Below the pieces are notes generated by a model. It made no database searches. It saw only the letters and a list, made by a program, of their open reading frames with translations, and had not been told where the DNA came from. From Shewanella corallii (GTDB lineage Bacteria; Pseudomonadota; Gammaproteobacteria; Enterobacterales; Shewanellaceae), in contig NZ_JAKIKT010000013.1 in the NCBI RefSeq assembly GCF_023349125.1, forward strand, positions 1 to 64,000: a stretch of 64,000 nt of DNA. The letters are read 5' to 3'. Position 1 is the stretch's first letter, and every line of letters begins with the position of its first letter. This document shows positions 54,214-62,698 of the stretch, piece after piece. The translations under genes and the position numbers were made by a program.

Positions 54214-55119
54214 CTACTTACACATTGGGAAGCCCAGTGCCTCACGGGACTGGTAATAAGCTTCTGCCACGGCTTTTGCCAGGGTACGTACGCGCAGGAT
54301 ATAGCGCTGACGCTCAGTCACAGAGATTGCGTGACGGGCATCCAGCAGGTTGAAAGCATGAGAGGCTTTCATCACTTGCTCGTAGGCTGGCAGAGGTAAT
54401 GGGGTTTCCAGAGACAGCAGGTGCTGACACATCTTTTCGCACTCGTCGAAAACCTGGAACAGGAAGTCCACGTTGGCGTGCTCGAAGTTGTAAGTAGACT
54501 GCTCTACTTCGTTCTGGTGGAACACATCACCATAGGTAATGCGACCCATAGGACCGTCGGTCCATACCAGATCATAAACACTGTCTACGCCTTGAATATA
54601 CATAGCCAGACGTTCCAGACCATAGGTGATTTCGCCGGTTACCGGAGAGCACTCCAGGCCACCTACTTGCTGGAAGTAAGTGAACTGAGTCACTTCCATA
54701 CCGTTCAGCCAAACTTCCCAGCCCAGACCCCAGGCACCCAGAGTAGGGGATTCCCAGTTGTCTTCCACGAAGCGAATATCGTGTACCTGAGTGTCGATAC
54801 CCAAAGCTTCAAGAGAGCCCAGGTACAGTTCCTGAATATTATCAGGAGAAGGCTTGAGCACTACCTGGAACTGGTAGTAATGCTGCAGACGGTTAGGGTT
54901 GTCACCATAACGACCATCGGTAGGACGACGGGAAGGCTGCACATAAGCGCTGCTCATTGGCTCAGGGCCCAGAGAACGCAGGAAGGTTTGCGGATGGAAT
55001 GTACCAGCACCCACTTCCATGTCTAAAGGTTGGACAATGGCACAGCCCTGCTGCGCCCAATATTCCTGCAGGGTCAGGATGAAACCCTGGAATGTTTTCA
55101 CGTCGTGTTTGCTAGTCAT
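54214..55119 (-). CDS. glyQ: glycyl-tRNA synthetase alpha subunit
   Basis: 301 residues. Class II synthetase motifs are seen in FQGFILTLQEYWAQQGCAIVQPLDMEVGAGTFHP, RRPTDGRYGDNPNRLQHYYQ and GLEVWL-type context. It catalyses glycine activation. First gene of glyQ-glyS. A TATAAT on the minus strand at 55157-55162 is a possible -10 for this operon. Confidence 0.98.
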   Translation of the reverse strand: MTSKHDVKTFQGFILTLQEYWAQQGCAIVQPLDMEVGAGTFHPQTFLRSLGPEPMSSAYVQPSRRPTDGRYGDNPNRLQHYYQFQVVLKPSPDNIQELYLGSLEALGIDTQVHDIRFVEDNWESPTLGAWGLGWEVWLNGMEVTQFTYFQQVGGLECSPVTGEITYGLERLAMYIQGVDSVYDLVWTDGPMGRITYGDVFHQNEVEQSTYNFEHANVDFLFQVFDECEKMCQHLLSLETPLPLPAYEQVMKASHAFNLLDARHAISVTERQRYILRVRTLAKAVAEAYYQSREALGFPMCK

Positions 55120-55304
55120 ATTACTGCTGTCAGGCTGAATATAGAAAATGGTTCAGATTATACCTTGTGGACGGAGTCTTATGTAGGTTAATTTTTAACG
55201 GATTAGCCCATAAATCCTGTGTTGGGCTGGGGGAGTTCTCTCAACTTTTGTTTGCCACAGAGTTGCTCCCCTTAATGGTCTGGAAAGTTTCACAAGGAGC
55301 CGGA

Positions 55305-55889
55305 ATGTCAGAGTTGAAACGTTGCACCTGGGTAAGCAGTGATCCTCAATATCTGGAATATCACGACAAAGTTTGGGGTCGACCTGTTTATGATGACCGG
55401 GAGCTGTTCGCCAAGCTCTGTCTTGATGGTCAACAAGCGGGTTTATCATGGTTAACCATACTAAAGAAACAAAAGAACTATGAGCAGGCTTTTGCTGATT
55501 TTGATCCCTACAAAATAGCTCAATTCGACCAGAATAAGGTGGAGGAGTTACTCCAGAATCCGGGAATAGTACGTAACCGTCTAAAGGTTAATTCCATTAT
55601 TAAGAATGCCAGAGCTTATGTTGCCTTTGTGGATGGTGGCAATGACTTCGGTAAATTCCTGTGGGATTTTGTCGGCGGTAAGCCGATTCAAAATAGTTTC
55701 AGCCGGGACGATGCGTTACCTGCACAAACACCAGAGTCAGAGGCGATGTCAAAAGCACTGAAGAAGCTTGGGTTTAATTTTGTTGGCCCAACTATTGTTT
55801 ACGCTTTTATGCAGGCAGTCGGGATGGTGAACGATCATCTGATTGATTGCCACTGCTATCAGGATTGCAAGGCCTTGGGTAAAGATTGA
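55305..55889 (+). CDS. tag: DNA-3-methyladenine glycosylase I
   Basis: 194 residues from the ATG at 55305 (MSELKRCTWVSSDPQYLEYHD), chosen because AAGGAG lies 7 bases upstream; an in-frame start 46 codons earlier gives an unlikely extension. The zinc-binding set Cys7 with HLIDCHCYQDC near the C-terminus and the EYHDKVWG motif are typical of Tag. It excises 3-methyladenine from alkylated DNA. The gene ends in a terminator that contains a parS palindrome. Confidence 0.95.
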   Translation: MSELKRCTWVSSDPQYLEYHDKVWGRPVYDDRELFAKLCLDGQQAGLSWLTILKKQKNYEQAFADFDPYKIAQFDQNKVEELLQNPGIVRNRLKVNSIIKNARAYVAFVDGGNDFGKFLWDFVGGKPIQNSFSRDDALPAQTPESEAMSKALKKLGFNFVGPTIVYAFMQAVGMVNDHLIDCHCYQDCKALGKD

Positions 55890-55938
55890 GAATTTGAGTG
55901 TGCTGAGGTCAGCTGAATCTGAGTCCGGTTTACAAAAT

Positions 55939-55972
55939 AAAAGGAGTGTTCCACGTGGAACACTCCTTTTTT
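55939..55972. terminator. terminator shared by tag and the amidohydrolase gene, with embedded parS
   Basis: A perfect 32-bp palindrome (55939-55970), flanked by A and T runs, that terminates both converging genes. Its centre (55947-55962) is TGTTCCACGTGGAACA. Confidence 0.88.
55947..55962. promoter_or_regulatory. parS: parS centromere site 1
   Basis: TGTTCCACGTGGAACA is a perfect palindrome identical to parS sites known from Pseudomonas and close to the consensus TGTTNCACGTGAAACA. It is the first of three identical sites in 4.3 kb, about 33 kb from oriC. ParB is encoded in this window. Confidence 0.88.
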
Positions 55973-55994
55973 GTTTACAGTGTTTTAGGCGAGA

Positions 55995-58900
55995 CTACTT
56001 TTCTTCAAAGAAGAAAGGCTGGCGTTCGCGCTTGTCGCCATTCAGCTCATTCATGGTTTCGGCATCATAGAGTTTACCGTTCACCATGGTGTAGCTGACC
56101 TTGTCTGTGACCCGGATATCTTCCAGCGGGTTACCATCGATCACTATGATGTCGGCCAGCTTACCCGGAGTCAGTGAGCCAACCTGATGGTCCATGGCAA
56201 AGTGTTTGGCCGGATTGATGGTAGCCGTTTTCAGAGCTTCAAGGTTACTCATCCCGCCCTGGGCAAACATCCAGATTTCCCAATGGGCACCCAGTCCTTC
56301 ACGTTGACCATGTGCACCAATGTTGGATCTAATGCCCAACTCATTTATCTCATTGGCGATACGCACCACGTTGAAGTGGTTGTAGTGCTCATCCGGTGCG
56401 GTTGGGCGACGCATAGAGCGAGCATCCAACAGGTCGCCAGGAACATACTTTGACAGGCGAGGGTGTGCCCACACTTCTGTCTTGTCGTACCAATAGTTCT
56501 CACCCGCGATACCACCATAGGCCACATTCAGCGTCGGAGTGTAGCCAACCTCAGTTTGGCTCCAGAACTGCTTGATGTCGTTATAGATGGCTGCCGCAGG
56601 CAGTGAGTGTTCGATACCTGTATGGCCATCGGTAATCATGGTCAGGTTATGCTGCATCAAACTACCACCCTCAGGTACCACCATCATTTCCAGTTCACGG
56701 GCAGCGGCTATAACTTGCTGACGTTGATTACGGCGTGGCTGGTTGTAACTCTTCACACTGAATGCGCCAACCTTTTTAAGACGTTCAAGGTGGAATTTTG
56801 CGTCATCCAATGAGTCTACATGTGACGTGTAACCTGGCAGGTTTGCACCATACAGAATGGTGCCTGTGCTGAATATACGTGGGCCTGCAATCTTGCCGGC
56901 TTTCTGGAGTTCAGATGCAGAGAATATCTCAGTGGTGTCGTTGGATGGGTCATGGATAGAGGTCACACCAAAGGTGAGGCCTGCATACAGTTCCCAATTT
57001 TGCTGAGGGATAATTTCGTTCTCACCCTGAGCGCCATGGGCATGGGCATCAAACAGTCCCGGCATAATTGTTTTGCCGGCAATGTCATAAACCTTTGCAC
57101 TTTCAGGAATACTTGTGGTGCTGTCACCTACTGCAACTATCTTGTTGTCTTTAACTACAACAACGCCATTTTGAATGACTTTATTGTTATCTGGACCATC
57201 CATAGTGACAACCTGGCCGCCAACAAATGCAATTGTTCCACGTGGAACATCTGCTTCTTGCTCGAACCCTATTGCGGTAACTGTTGGTTTGACCTCATCT
57301 TCTGATTGATAACCAGTATCGACCTTAGCTTGGTATAAGTCAGGCCCCAGGGTCCAATACAAGGAGTTATTATCGCCACCCCAACTGATGCTTTCACCGG
57401 CACGGATACTGAGTTGAGCTACCGGCAGGTTACTGGCTTTAGGGCCTATCTCAACCGTCTCGCCATGTTTTGCAAACGGGGTGACAAACACCTTGAAGCG
57501 CTCTGCGAATGCCAGGTGCTCACCGTCAGGGCTGATGCGGAACTCAGTCGCATGCTTGCTGGTGTAGTGGGTACGCTTCTCATGACCATTAATATTGATG
57601 GATGAGAACTGAGGAGTCTTGCCGGACTCCATAAAATAGACGCGGTCATTATCTTCACCAAACTGAGGCTGAAAGCCTGAGGCGGTGATTTTGGTCAGGC
57701 CATTACCTTTCAGGTCGACCCAGTAGATACCTGGGTTAGTTGACCATGTTCTTGGGGTGATATAGCCGCCTTTGGCTTTACGGAATACCACAGCTTTTCC
57801 ATCTGGGCTAAAGGTTGGCTCAACATATTTACCGGGTTCTTCAGTCAGTGTAGTGACACGCTTACGGCGAACATCTATCACTTTTACGCTTCCCTGTTCC
57901 TGATCATTCCAGGTGGTAAACACTATGCGTTTGCCATCACGGGACCACTGGGGGAAGAGTTCATTTTGGTTATCATCGAGCTTGGTGAGGCGCTTCACAT
58001 CACCATCAGGTAACGATTTCACCCAGAGCTTACCCAGGGCTTCATACACCACACGCTTGCCATCAGGAGACACCTGAGCCATACGCAGCATTTTTACCGG
58101 GAACTCTGATTCATCCAGATTCTGGGTATAACGCACGGCAGGTTGAACATCCATTTTGGTTTCTACCGCAAATGGGATCTGTTCAACCTGTTTGTTGTCG
58201 ATATCCAGCTTGTTGATTTTACCTTTAGCCCAAAACAGGATCTCATCACTGTCAGGTGTCCATGACATGGTTGGGTAAACGCCATGGATAGCCCAGGTTT
58301 CCTGCATATCCCGGTCGAGGTCTCCAAACAGCTTCTGTGTTTGGCCCGACTTAAGGTCAAGCAAGTAGAGAGAAGACTGGAAACCATCGCGCTTAATATA
58401 GGCCAGCTTGTTACCATCAGGACTTGGGGTTGGGCGAATGGCCCCACCTGTGCCTTCAATCAGGACTTCAATATCACCGGTTTGAGTATCGTAACGCTTA
58501 ATCTTGTAGATACCTTTCACGGAATCCTTGGAGTAGTGGAAGGTCTTGCCCGGAGTCGCATCCTGACTGAAGTAGATATAACGACCATCAGGAGAGTAGG
58601 CGGGTTCACCCAGATCTTTTTGTTCATTTGGACGTTCGGTCAGTTTGACGCCTGTTCCGCCTGCGACATGGTAGAGCCATACTTCACCGGCACCCAGGCT
58701 GCGGCTGGCGGTGAAGTGTTTGCGGGCGACCAGGTACTGGGAGTCAGGACTCCATGCAGGGCTGTTAAGCAGACGAAAGGTTTCTGAGGTAACCGCTCGT
58801 GGATTCTTTCCATCGGCATCCATAACCCAGATATTGTCTCCGCCATCTTCATCCGAGGTGAAGGCGATATATTTTCCGTTCGGGCTGTACACGGGTTGCA

Positions 58901-59180
58901 TCTGCCAGGCGATGCCGCTGGCCAGCACTTCTGCCTTGCCACCTTTGGCCGGTATGCGATAGATGTCCCCCAGCAGGTCGAAGACGATATATTTGCCATC
59001 AGGCGACATGGACACGTTCATCCATGTCCCCTCATTCACATTAATTGTTACCTGCTCAAGTGGAGCATTAGCGGGGGCGTTAACTTGCCAGGCTTCCGTA
59101 GACTCGCTGGCGGCCACTGTGGCGCTGCCGAATGTCATCGCCAGTGCCAGACTGATGGGCTTGAATTTTGAAGGGATCAT
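55995..59180 (-). CDS. exported amidohydrolase with N-terminal TolB-like beta-propeller
   Basis: 1061 residues from the ATG at 59180 (AGGA 8 bases upstream); an ATG 20 codons earlier would spoil the signal peptide. Signal peptide at about 1-25 (MIPSKFKPISLALAMTFGSATVAAS). Residues about 50-640 hold many PD40/WD40 repeats of the form SPDGKYIVF, PDGRYIYF, SPDGKRVVY. From about 665 an amidohydrolase domain begins (PRGTIAFVGGQVVTMDGPD); HAHG in GLFDAHAHG gives the HxH metal pair, with VKSYNQP (possible carboxylated Lys), GHTGIEH and SNIGAHGQREG later. A periplasmic hydrolase for a cyclic amide or peptide is likely; substrate unknown. The gene contains parS site 2. Confidence 0.9.
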   Translation of the reverse strand: MIPSKFKPISLALAMTFGSATVAASESTEAWQVNAPANAPLEQVTINVNEGTWMNVSMSPDGKYIVFDLLGDIYRIPAKGGKAEVLASGIAWQMQPVYSPNGKYIAFTSDEDGGDNIWVMDADGKNPRAVTSETFRLLNSPAWSPDSQYLVARKHFTASRSLGAGEVWLYHVAGGTGVKLTERPNEQKDLGEPAYSPDGRYIYFSQDATPGKTFHYSKDSVKGIYKIKRYDTQTGDIEVLIEGTGGAIRPTPSPDGNKLAYIKRDGFQSSLYLLDLKSGQTQKLFGDLDRDMQETWAIHGVYPTMSWTPDSDEILFWAKGKINKLDIDNKQVEQIPFAVETKMDVQPAVRYTQNLDESEFPVKMLRMAQVSPDGKRVVYEALGKLWVKSLPDGDVKRLTKLDDNQNELFPQWSRDGKRIVFTTWNDQEQGSVKVIDVRRKRVTTLTEEPGKYVEPTFSPDGKAVVFRKAKGGYITPRTWSTNPGIYWVDLKGNGLTKITASGFQPQFGEDNDRVYFMESGKTPQFSSININGHEKRTHYTSKHATEFRISPDGEHLAFAERFKVFVTPFAKHGETVEIGPKASNLPVAQLSIRAGESISWGGDNNSLYWTLGPDLYQAKVDTGYQSEDEVKPTVTAIGFEQEADVPRGTIAFVGGQVVTMDGPDNNKVIQNGVVVVKDNKIVAVGDSTTSIPESAKVYDIAGKTIMPGLFDAHAHGAQGENEIIPQQNWELYAGLTFGVTSIHDPSNDTTEIFSASELQKAGKIAGPRIFSTGTILYGANLPGYTSHVDSLDDAKFHLERLKKVGAFSVKSYNQPRRNQRQQVIAAARELEMMVVPEGGSLMQHNLTMITDGHTGIEHSLPAAAIYNDIKQFWSQTEVGYTPTLNVAYGGIAGENYWYDKTEVWAHPRLSKYVPGDLLDARSMRRPTAPDEHYNHFNVVRIANEINELGIRSNIGAHGQREGLGAHWEIWMFAQGGMSNLEALKTATINPAKHFAMDHQVGSLTPGKLADIIVIDGNPLEDIRVTDKVSYTMVNGKLYDAETMNELNGDKRERQPFFFEEK
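57234..57249. promoter_or_regulatory. parS: parS centromere site 2, inside a coding sequence
   Basis: Exact TGTTCCACGTGGAACA within the amidohydrolase gene, encoding VPRGT at the start of its catalytic half. Same sequence as sites 1 and 3. Confidence 0.87.
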
Positions 59181-59361
59181 ATAAGCTTTCCTGCTCTTAT
59201 TTTTCGTTATTTCTGGTGTGTCGAATAACCGGCTTTGCAAAGGTTCATTGAGGAACTGTGTGGAATATTCCCTGCCGCGATGAAGTTATCTCATAATTTA
59301 AGGGCCATGAGTACCTATAGTTTGCAACAAGTGGTTGGCAAAAATGTAAAGTCCCAGGCAA

Positions 59362-59392
59362 TAAAAAGGACCCCTGTACAGGAGTCCTTAAA
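59362..59392 (-). terminator. terminator of the tusA-MOSC unit
   Basis: AAGGACTCCTG/CAGGGGTCCTT stem (one mismatch or wobble) followed by TTTTTATT on the minus strand, about 28 bases after the MOSC gene. Confidence 0.75.
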
Positions 59393-59419
59393 TAAAATAA
59401 TGGGGTTCTTTGATTGTGG

Positions 59420-59857
59420 TTATGCGGCAGTAATACTATCCATTACGGTAATCTGGCCAGACTCAATAACCCGACAGGTGACGCCACCACGCCAGTCAAC
59501 AGCGAGAGCTGCTTCAAGCCCAGGGCAAGCCATTTCCATTTTCTTGCATGGGTCGGTTTCACCAGTCACTTCCAGTACCAGATCACCAATAATGAGTTGT
59601 TTACCGACAAAGCTGGCATTGAACTCCACGCCATCTACCATGATATTGGCCCGGCGGGTCGTCCAGGGAAGATCCTGTTCTACTGTCTCACAGGCGGCTT
59701 GCCATTGTTGACGGGACATTACAGTGACCTGGCGTTTTCCTGGTCTGCCGTAAATATCCTGTCCAACACCTGATTCCTTGGTAACCAGTGCGGTGGAGAC
59801 TTCCTGCATGGCCCCGCGCTTTTGGGTTTTATAGGCTATAGCAACGACCTGTGGCAT
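59420..59857 (-). CDS. MOSC domain protein
   Basis: 145 residues, a stand-alone MOSC (molybdenum cofactor sulfurase C-terminal) domain. The conserved cysteine is in TGETDPCKKMEMACPGLE (about 100-117) and GRPGKRQVTVMSRQQW is typical. Such proteins may carry sulfur in persulfide form for cofactor or sulfur metabolism. It lies 10 bases downstream of tusA, so the two may be functionally linked in sulfur relay. No YiiM-type C-terminal domain. Confidence 0.9.
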   Translation of the reverse strand: MPQVVAIAYKTQKRGAMQEVSTALVTKESGVGQDIYGRPGKRQVTVMSRQQWQAACETVEQDLPWTTRRANIMVDGVEFNASFVGKQLIIGDLVLEVTGETDPCKKMEMACPGLEAALAVDWRGGVTCRVIESGQITVMDSITAA

Positions 59858-59867
59858 AACATTTTCC

Positions 59868-60116
59868 TTATGAAAGACCTTTCTTAATCAGGTAACGATA
59901 GGGCAGTTCGTCCGTATTACTGGCTATCAGGGTATGGTCCATAAACTGACAGAAACTTGGAATGTCTCTGGTAGTTGCCGGGTCATCGGCAATAATCAGC
60001 AGGGTTTCGCCCTCTGCCATATGGCGAACTGTTTTACGAACCATCATCACGGGTTCTGGGCATCTTAACCCCAATGCATCCAATTGATGTTGGGCCGACT
60101 CAAATACGTCGCTCAT
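59868..60116 (-). CDS. tusA: sulfur carrier protein TusA
   Basis: 82 residues with the TusA/SirA motif LDALGLRCPEPVMMVRKTVR; the cysteine of CPEP (about residue 19) carries persulfide sulfur for tRNA thiolation and molybdenum cofactor. Fold: two-layer alpha-beta. It is followed by a MOSC gene in an apparent two-gene unit. Confidence 0.96.
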   Translation of the reverse strand: MSDVFESAQHQLDALGLRCPEPVMMVRKTVRHMAEGETLLIIADDPATTRDIPSFCQFMDHTLIASNTDELPYRYLIKKGLS

Positions 60117-60195
60117 ATTTCCTCTGTTGAACGGACTAACTGAAGTTGCACAATATTACTGCACCATAGGTGATAAACCAAGGCAAGGGGAGAGA

Positions 60196-60211
60196 TGTTC
60201 CACGTGGAACA
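60196..60211. promoter_or_regulatory. parS: parS centromere site 3
   Basis: Exact TGTTCCACGTGGAACA in the 147-bp gap between tusA and the GGDEF gene. The palindrome extends to 26 bp (60191-60216) but has no U-tract, so it is not a terminator. Confidence 0.88.
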
Positions 60212-60263
60212 TCTCTATCTCTGATGAGCTGACGTTCGGTAAATCATGGTGGCTAAGCCAGAG

Positions 60264-61346
60264 CTATTTTATGCGAGACACCTTCCCTTTTTTGGAAGAC
60301 TTGGCTTTATACATCAACTTATCTGCCTCGCTAATCAAGTGGTCTATAGAGGAGATGTCCTTAGGTCGCTGAGTGACCAAACCGAAGCTAATTTCAAGTC
60401 CTTCGGTGTTTGAAACCAGCTGTTGGAATTTCTCTGTGAAAATGGTGTCGAGCGTAGGATGGTCACAATCAGGGCAGAGGATAAGGAATTCATCTCCGCC
60501 AATCCTGAAACACAGATGGTCGGGATACGCTATGGCGCGAATGATATCGGCGAGCTGGCATAAGATCTCATCGCCTCTGTCATGGCCCTCAATATCGTTA
60601 ATCTCTTTGAAATTATCTATATCTATGTAGACAGCCGAAATCAGATGTCCCCTGCGCTTACAGGAGGAAATAAGCTTTGGTGCCTGTTGGTTGAGGAAGT
60701 GTCGATTGTGGAGTTGAGTCAGGGTATCGGTATTGGTTAACCGGGTCAGCTCATTGTTGAGCCCTTCCACCTTTTCTGCATATCTGAGAGAACGGTTTCG
60801 TTCGTTTTCAACCTCTGCCATTAATGCATTTTGATAGGTCTCAATAATCAGGCTGGTGTCGAAGGCGATCAATCTGTCCAGTGCCAAACAAGTATGTTGA
60901 GTTCGTTCAGCGGACATTGGGGAATCGATAAAGAGTCTCGCGAGACGGCCCTTCAGAAAGGACACTCCAGCGAGGAACATTCTGACATTCACCCCAATGC
61001 GTTTATGCACGACGCCAATCCTGAGCCGGAAATTGACATAGTCCATATCGTAATCACCAAGAAACAGCGTCTCTATATACTCCTCCAGCGAGGCTTTAAG
61101 TCTGGACAGGGTCTCTGCATCGCCAATCAACAGGGCGGCATCATTATCATTGAGTTGCTCGTTATAAAAGGCACTGGCGAGGCTTTCCAGGTTTTCCATT
61201 ACTAAAGCGTGCGCGTGCATTAGATGCTGACAATCGGAGTCGGTTATTCCGAAATCATCCTTCATGTTTTGCAGTCTTATCTCGTTGAGTCGAACCTGCT
61301 CCGACAACATCTTGGTGGCCCGTTCCTTGGGGGGGATTATATGCAT
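60264..61346 (-). CDS. globin-coupled diguanylate cyclase (protoglobin-GGDEF)
   Basis: 360 residues. N-terminal globin-coupled sensor domain (about 15-165) with VNFRLRIGVVHKRIGVNVRMFL; His114 is the probable proximal heme ligand. A short linker precedes the GGDEF domain (about 200-355), with an intact GGDEF active site (283-287, FRIGGDEF). The RxxD inhibitory site is missing (AYPD instead). The protein should sense oxygen or another heme ligand and make c-di-GMP, like E. coli DosC. The start is uncertain; an internal ATG 12 codons in (MLSEQ) is possible. Confidence 0.92.
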   Translation of the reverse strand: MHIIPPKERATKMLSEQVRLNEIRLQNMKDDFGITDSDCQHLMHAHALVMENLESLASAFYNEQLNDNDAALLIGDAETLSRLKASLEEYIETLFLGDYDMDYVNFRLRIGVVHKRIGVNVRMFLAGVSFLKGRLARLFIDSPMSAERTQHTCLALDRLIAFDTSLIIETYQNALMAEVENERNRSLRYAEKVEGLNNELTRLTNTDTLTQLHNRHFLNQQAPKLISSCKRRGHLISAVYIDIDNFKEINDIEGHDRGDEILCQLADIIRAIAYPDHLCFRIGGDEFLILCPDCDHPTLDTIFTEKFQQLVSNTEGLEISFGLVTQRPKDISSIDHLISEADKLMYKAKSSKKGKVSRIK

Positions 61347-61454
61347 CCTGAATTCTGCCTGTTGGTTTACCCTTACTTAATTAAAGACCTCCGTGGCAAA
61401 ATTTCCATGATTGAGCTATATCCGATAGGTATTTCATCGATTAATGGGCGATAT

Positions 61455-61484
61455 AAAAAAACCGACCTGTGAAGGTCGGTTTTT
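61455..61484 (-). terminator. fadBA operon terminator
   Basis: AAAACCGACC/GGTCGGTTTT stem with a 6-base loop, A and T runs on both sides, 33 bases after fadA. Confidence 0.9.
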
Positions 61485-61516
61485 GCGTTGTTAATATCCG
61501 GGCGAATAGTCAGGTA

Positions 61517-62680
61517 TTACACCCTTTCAAACACAGTGGCGATACCCTGACCCAAACCGATACACATGGTGGCCAGACCCAACTGAGCATCCTTGTGTTC
61601 CATCAGGTTGATCAGTGTTGTGGAGATACGCGCTCCTGAACAGCCCAGTGGGTGACCTAGGGCGATAGCGCCGCCATTAAGGTTAATCTTGTCATCCACT
61701 ACATCAAGCAGTCCCAGATCTTTAACGCATGGCAGCGACTGAGCCGCAAAGGCTTCGTTCAACTCAATCACATCCATATCTGCAACTGTGAGGCCTGCAC
61801 GGGCCAATGCTTTCTGAGTGGCTGGCACAGGACCATAACCCATAATCGCCGGGTCACATCCGGCAACAGCCATGGACTTCACCCGGGCGCGGATTTTCAG
61901 ACCCAGCGCTTTTGCCTTTTCCTCTTCCATGACCAGCATAGCGGAGGCGCCGTCTGACAGTGCCGAAGAGGTACCTGCCGTCACAGTGCCACTTACCGGA
62001 TCAAATACCGGGCGCAGACCAGACAGAGATTCAATTGAGGTTTCAGGGCGAATCACTTCGTCATAGTCCACTTTAATCAGCGCACCATCGGCATCGTGAC
62101 CTTCAATAGCGACAATCTCATTGGCGAAGCGTCCTTCAACACTGGCGGCATGAGCACGCTGGTGTGAACGTACGGCAAACTCATCCTGCATTTCACGGCT
62201 GATGTTGTGCATACGACCCAGCATCTCAGCGGTCAGCCCCATCATCGCAGACGCCTTGGCCACATTGTTGGCCAGTGCCGGGTGGAAGTCGACACCATGG
62301 TTCATGGGTACGTGTCCCATGTGCTCAACACCACCAATAATGAAGGTGTCGCCCATGCCTGTCATGATGGCTCTGGATGCCTGATGCAATGCTTCCATAG
62401 AGGAGCCGCACAGGCGGTTTACCGTTACGGCACCTGCTTGCTTGGGAATGCCTGCCAACAGGGAAGCGTTACGGGCAATATTGAATCCCTGTTCCAGAGT
62501 TTGCTGTACACAACCCCAGATAACATCTTCAATCTCATTGGGGTCGACCTGGGGGTTACGTACCAGCAATGCCTTCATCAGCTCTGCAGACAGAGTCTCT
62601 GCACGGACATTACGGAAAACACCACCCTTGGAGCGGCCCATGGGAGTACGGATACAATCGACTATTACTGCTTGTTTCAT
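61517..62680 (-). CDS. fadA: 3-ketoacyl-CoA thiolase FadA
   Basis: 387 residues. Catalytic Cys in TVNRLCGSSMEALHQA (near residue 91), GHPLGCSGAR near the C-terminus provides the His, and MCIGLGQG the second Cys. It performs the thiolytic step of aerobic beta-oxidation, in the trifunctional complex with FadB. It lies 18 bases downstream of fadB. Confidence 0.98.
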   Translation of the reverse strand: MKQAVIVDCIRTPMGRSKGGVFRNVRAETLSAELMKALLVRNPQVDPNEIEDVIWGCVQQTLEQGFNIARNASLLAGIPKQAGAVTVNRLCGSSMEALHQASRAIMTGMGDTFIIGGVEHMGHVPMNHGVDFHPALANNVAKASAMMGLTAEMLGRMHNISREMQDEFAVRSHQRAHAASVEGRFANEIVAIEGHDADGALIKVDYDEVIRPETSIESLSGLRPVFDPVSGTVTAGTSSALSDGASAMLVMEEEKAKALGLKIRARVKSMAVAGCDPAIMGYGPVPATQKALARAGLTVADMDVIELNEAFAAQSLPCVKDLGLLDVVDDKINLNGGAIALGHPLGCSGARISTTLINLMEHKDAQLGLATMCIGLGQGIATVFERV

Positions 62681-62698
62681 TTTAAATTCCTCTCCCTG

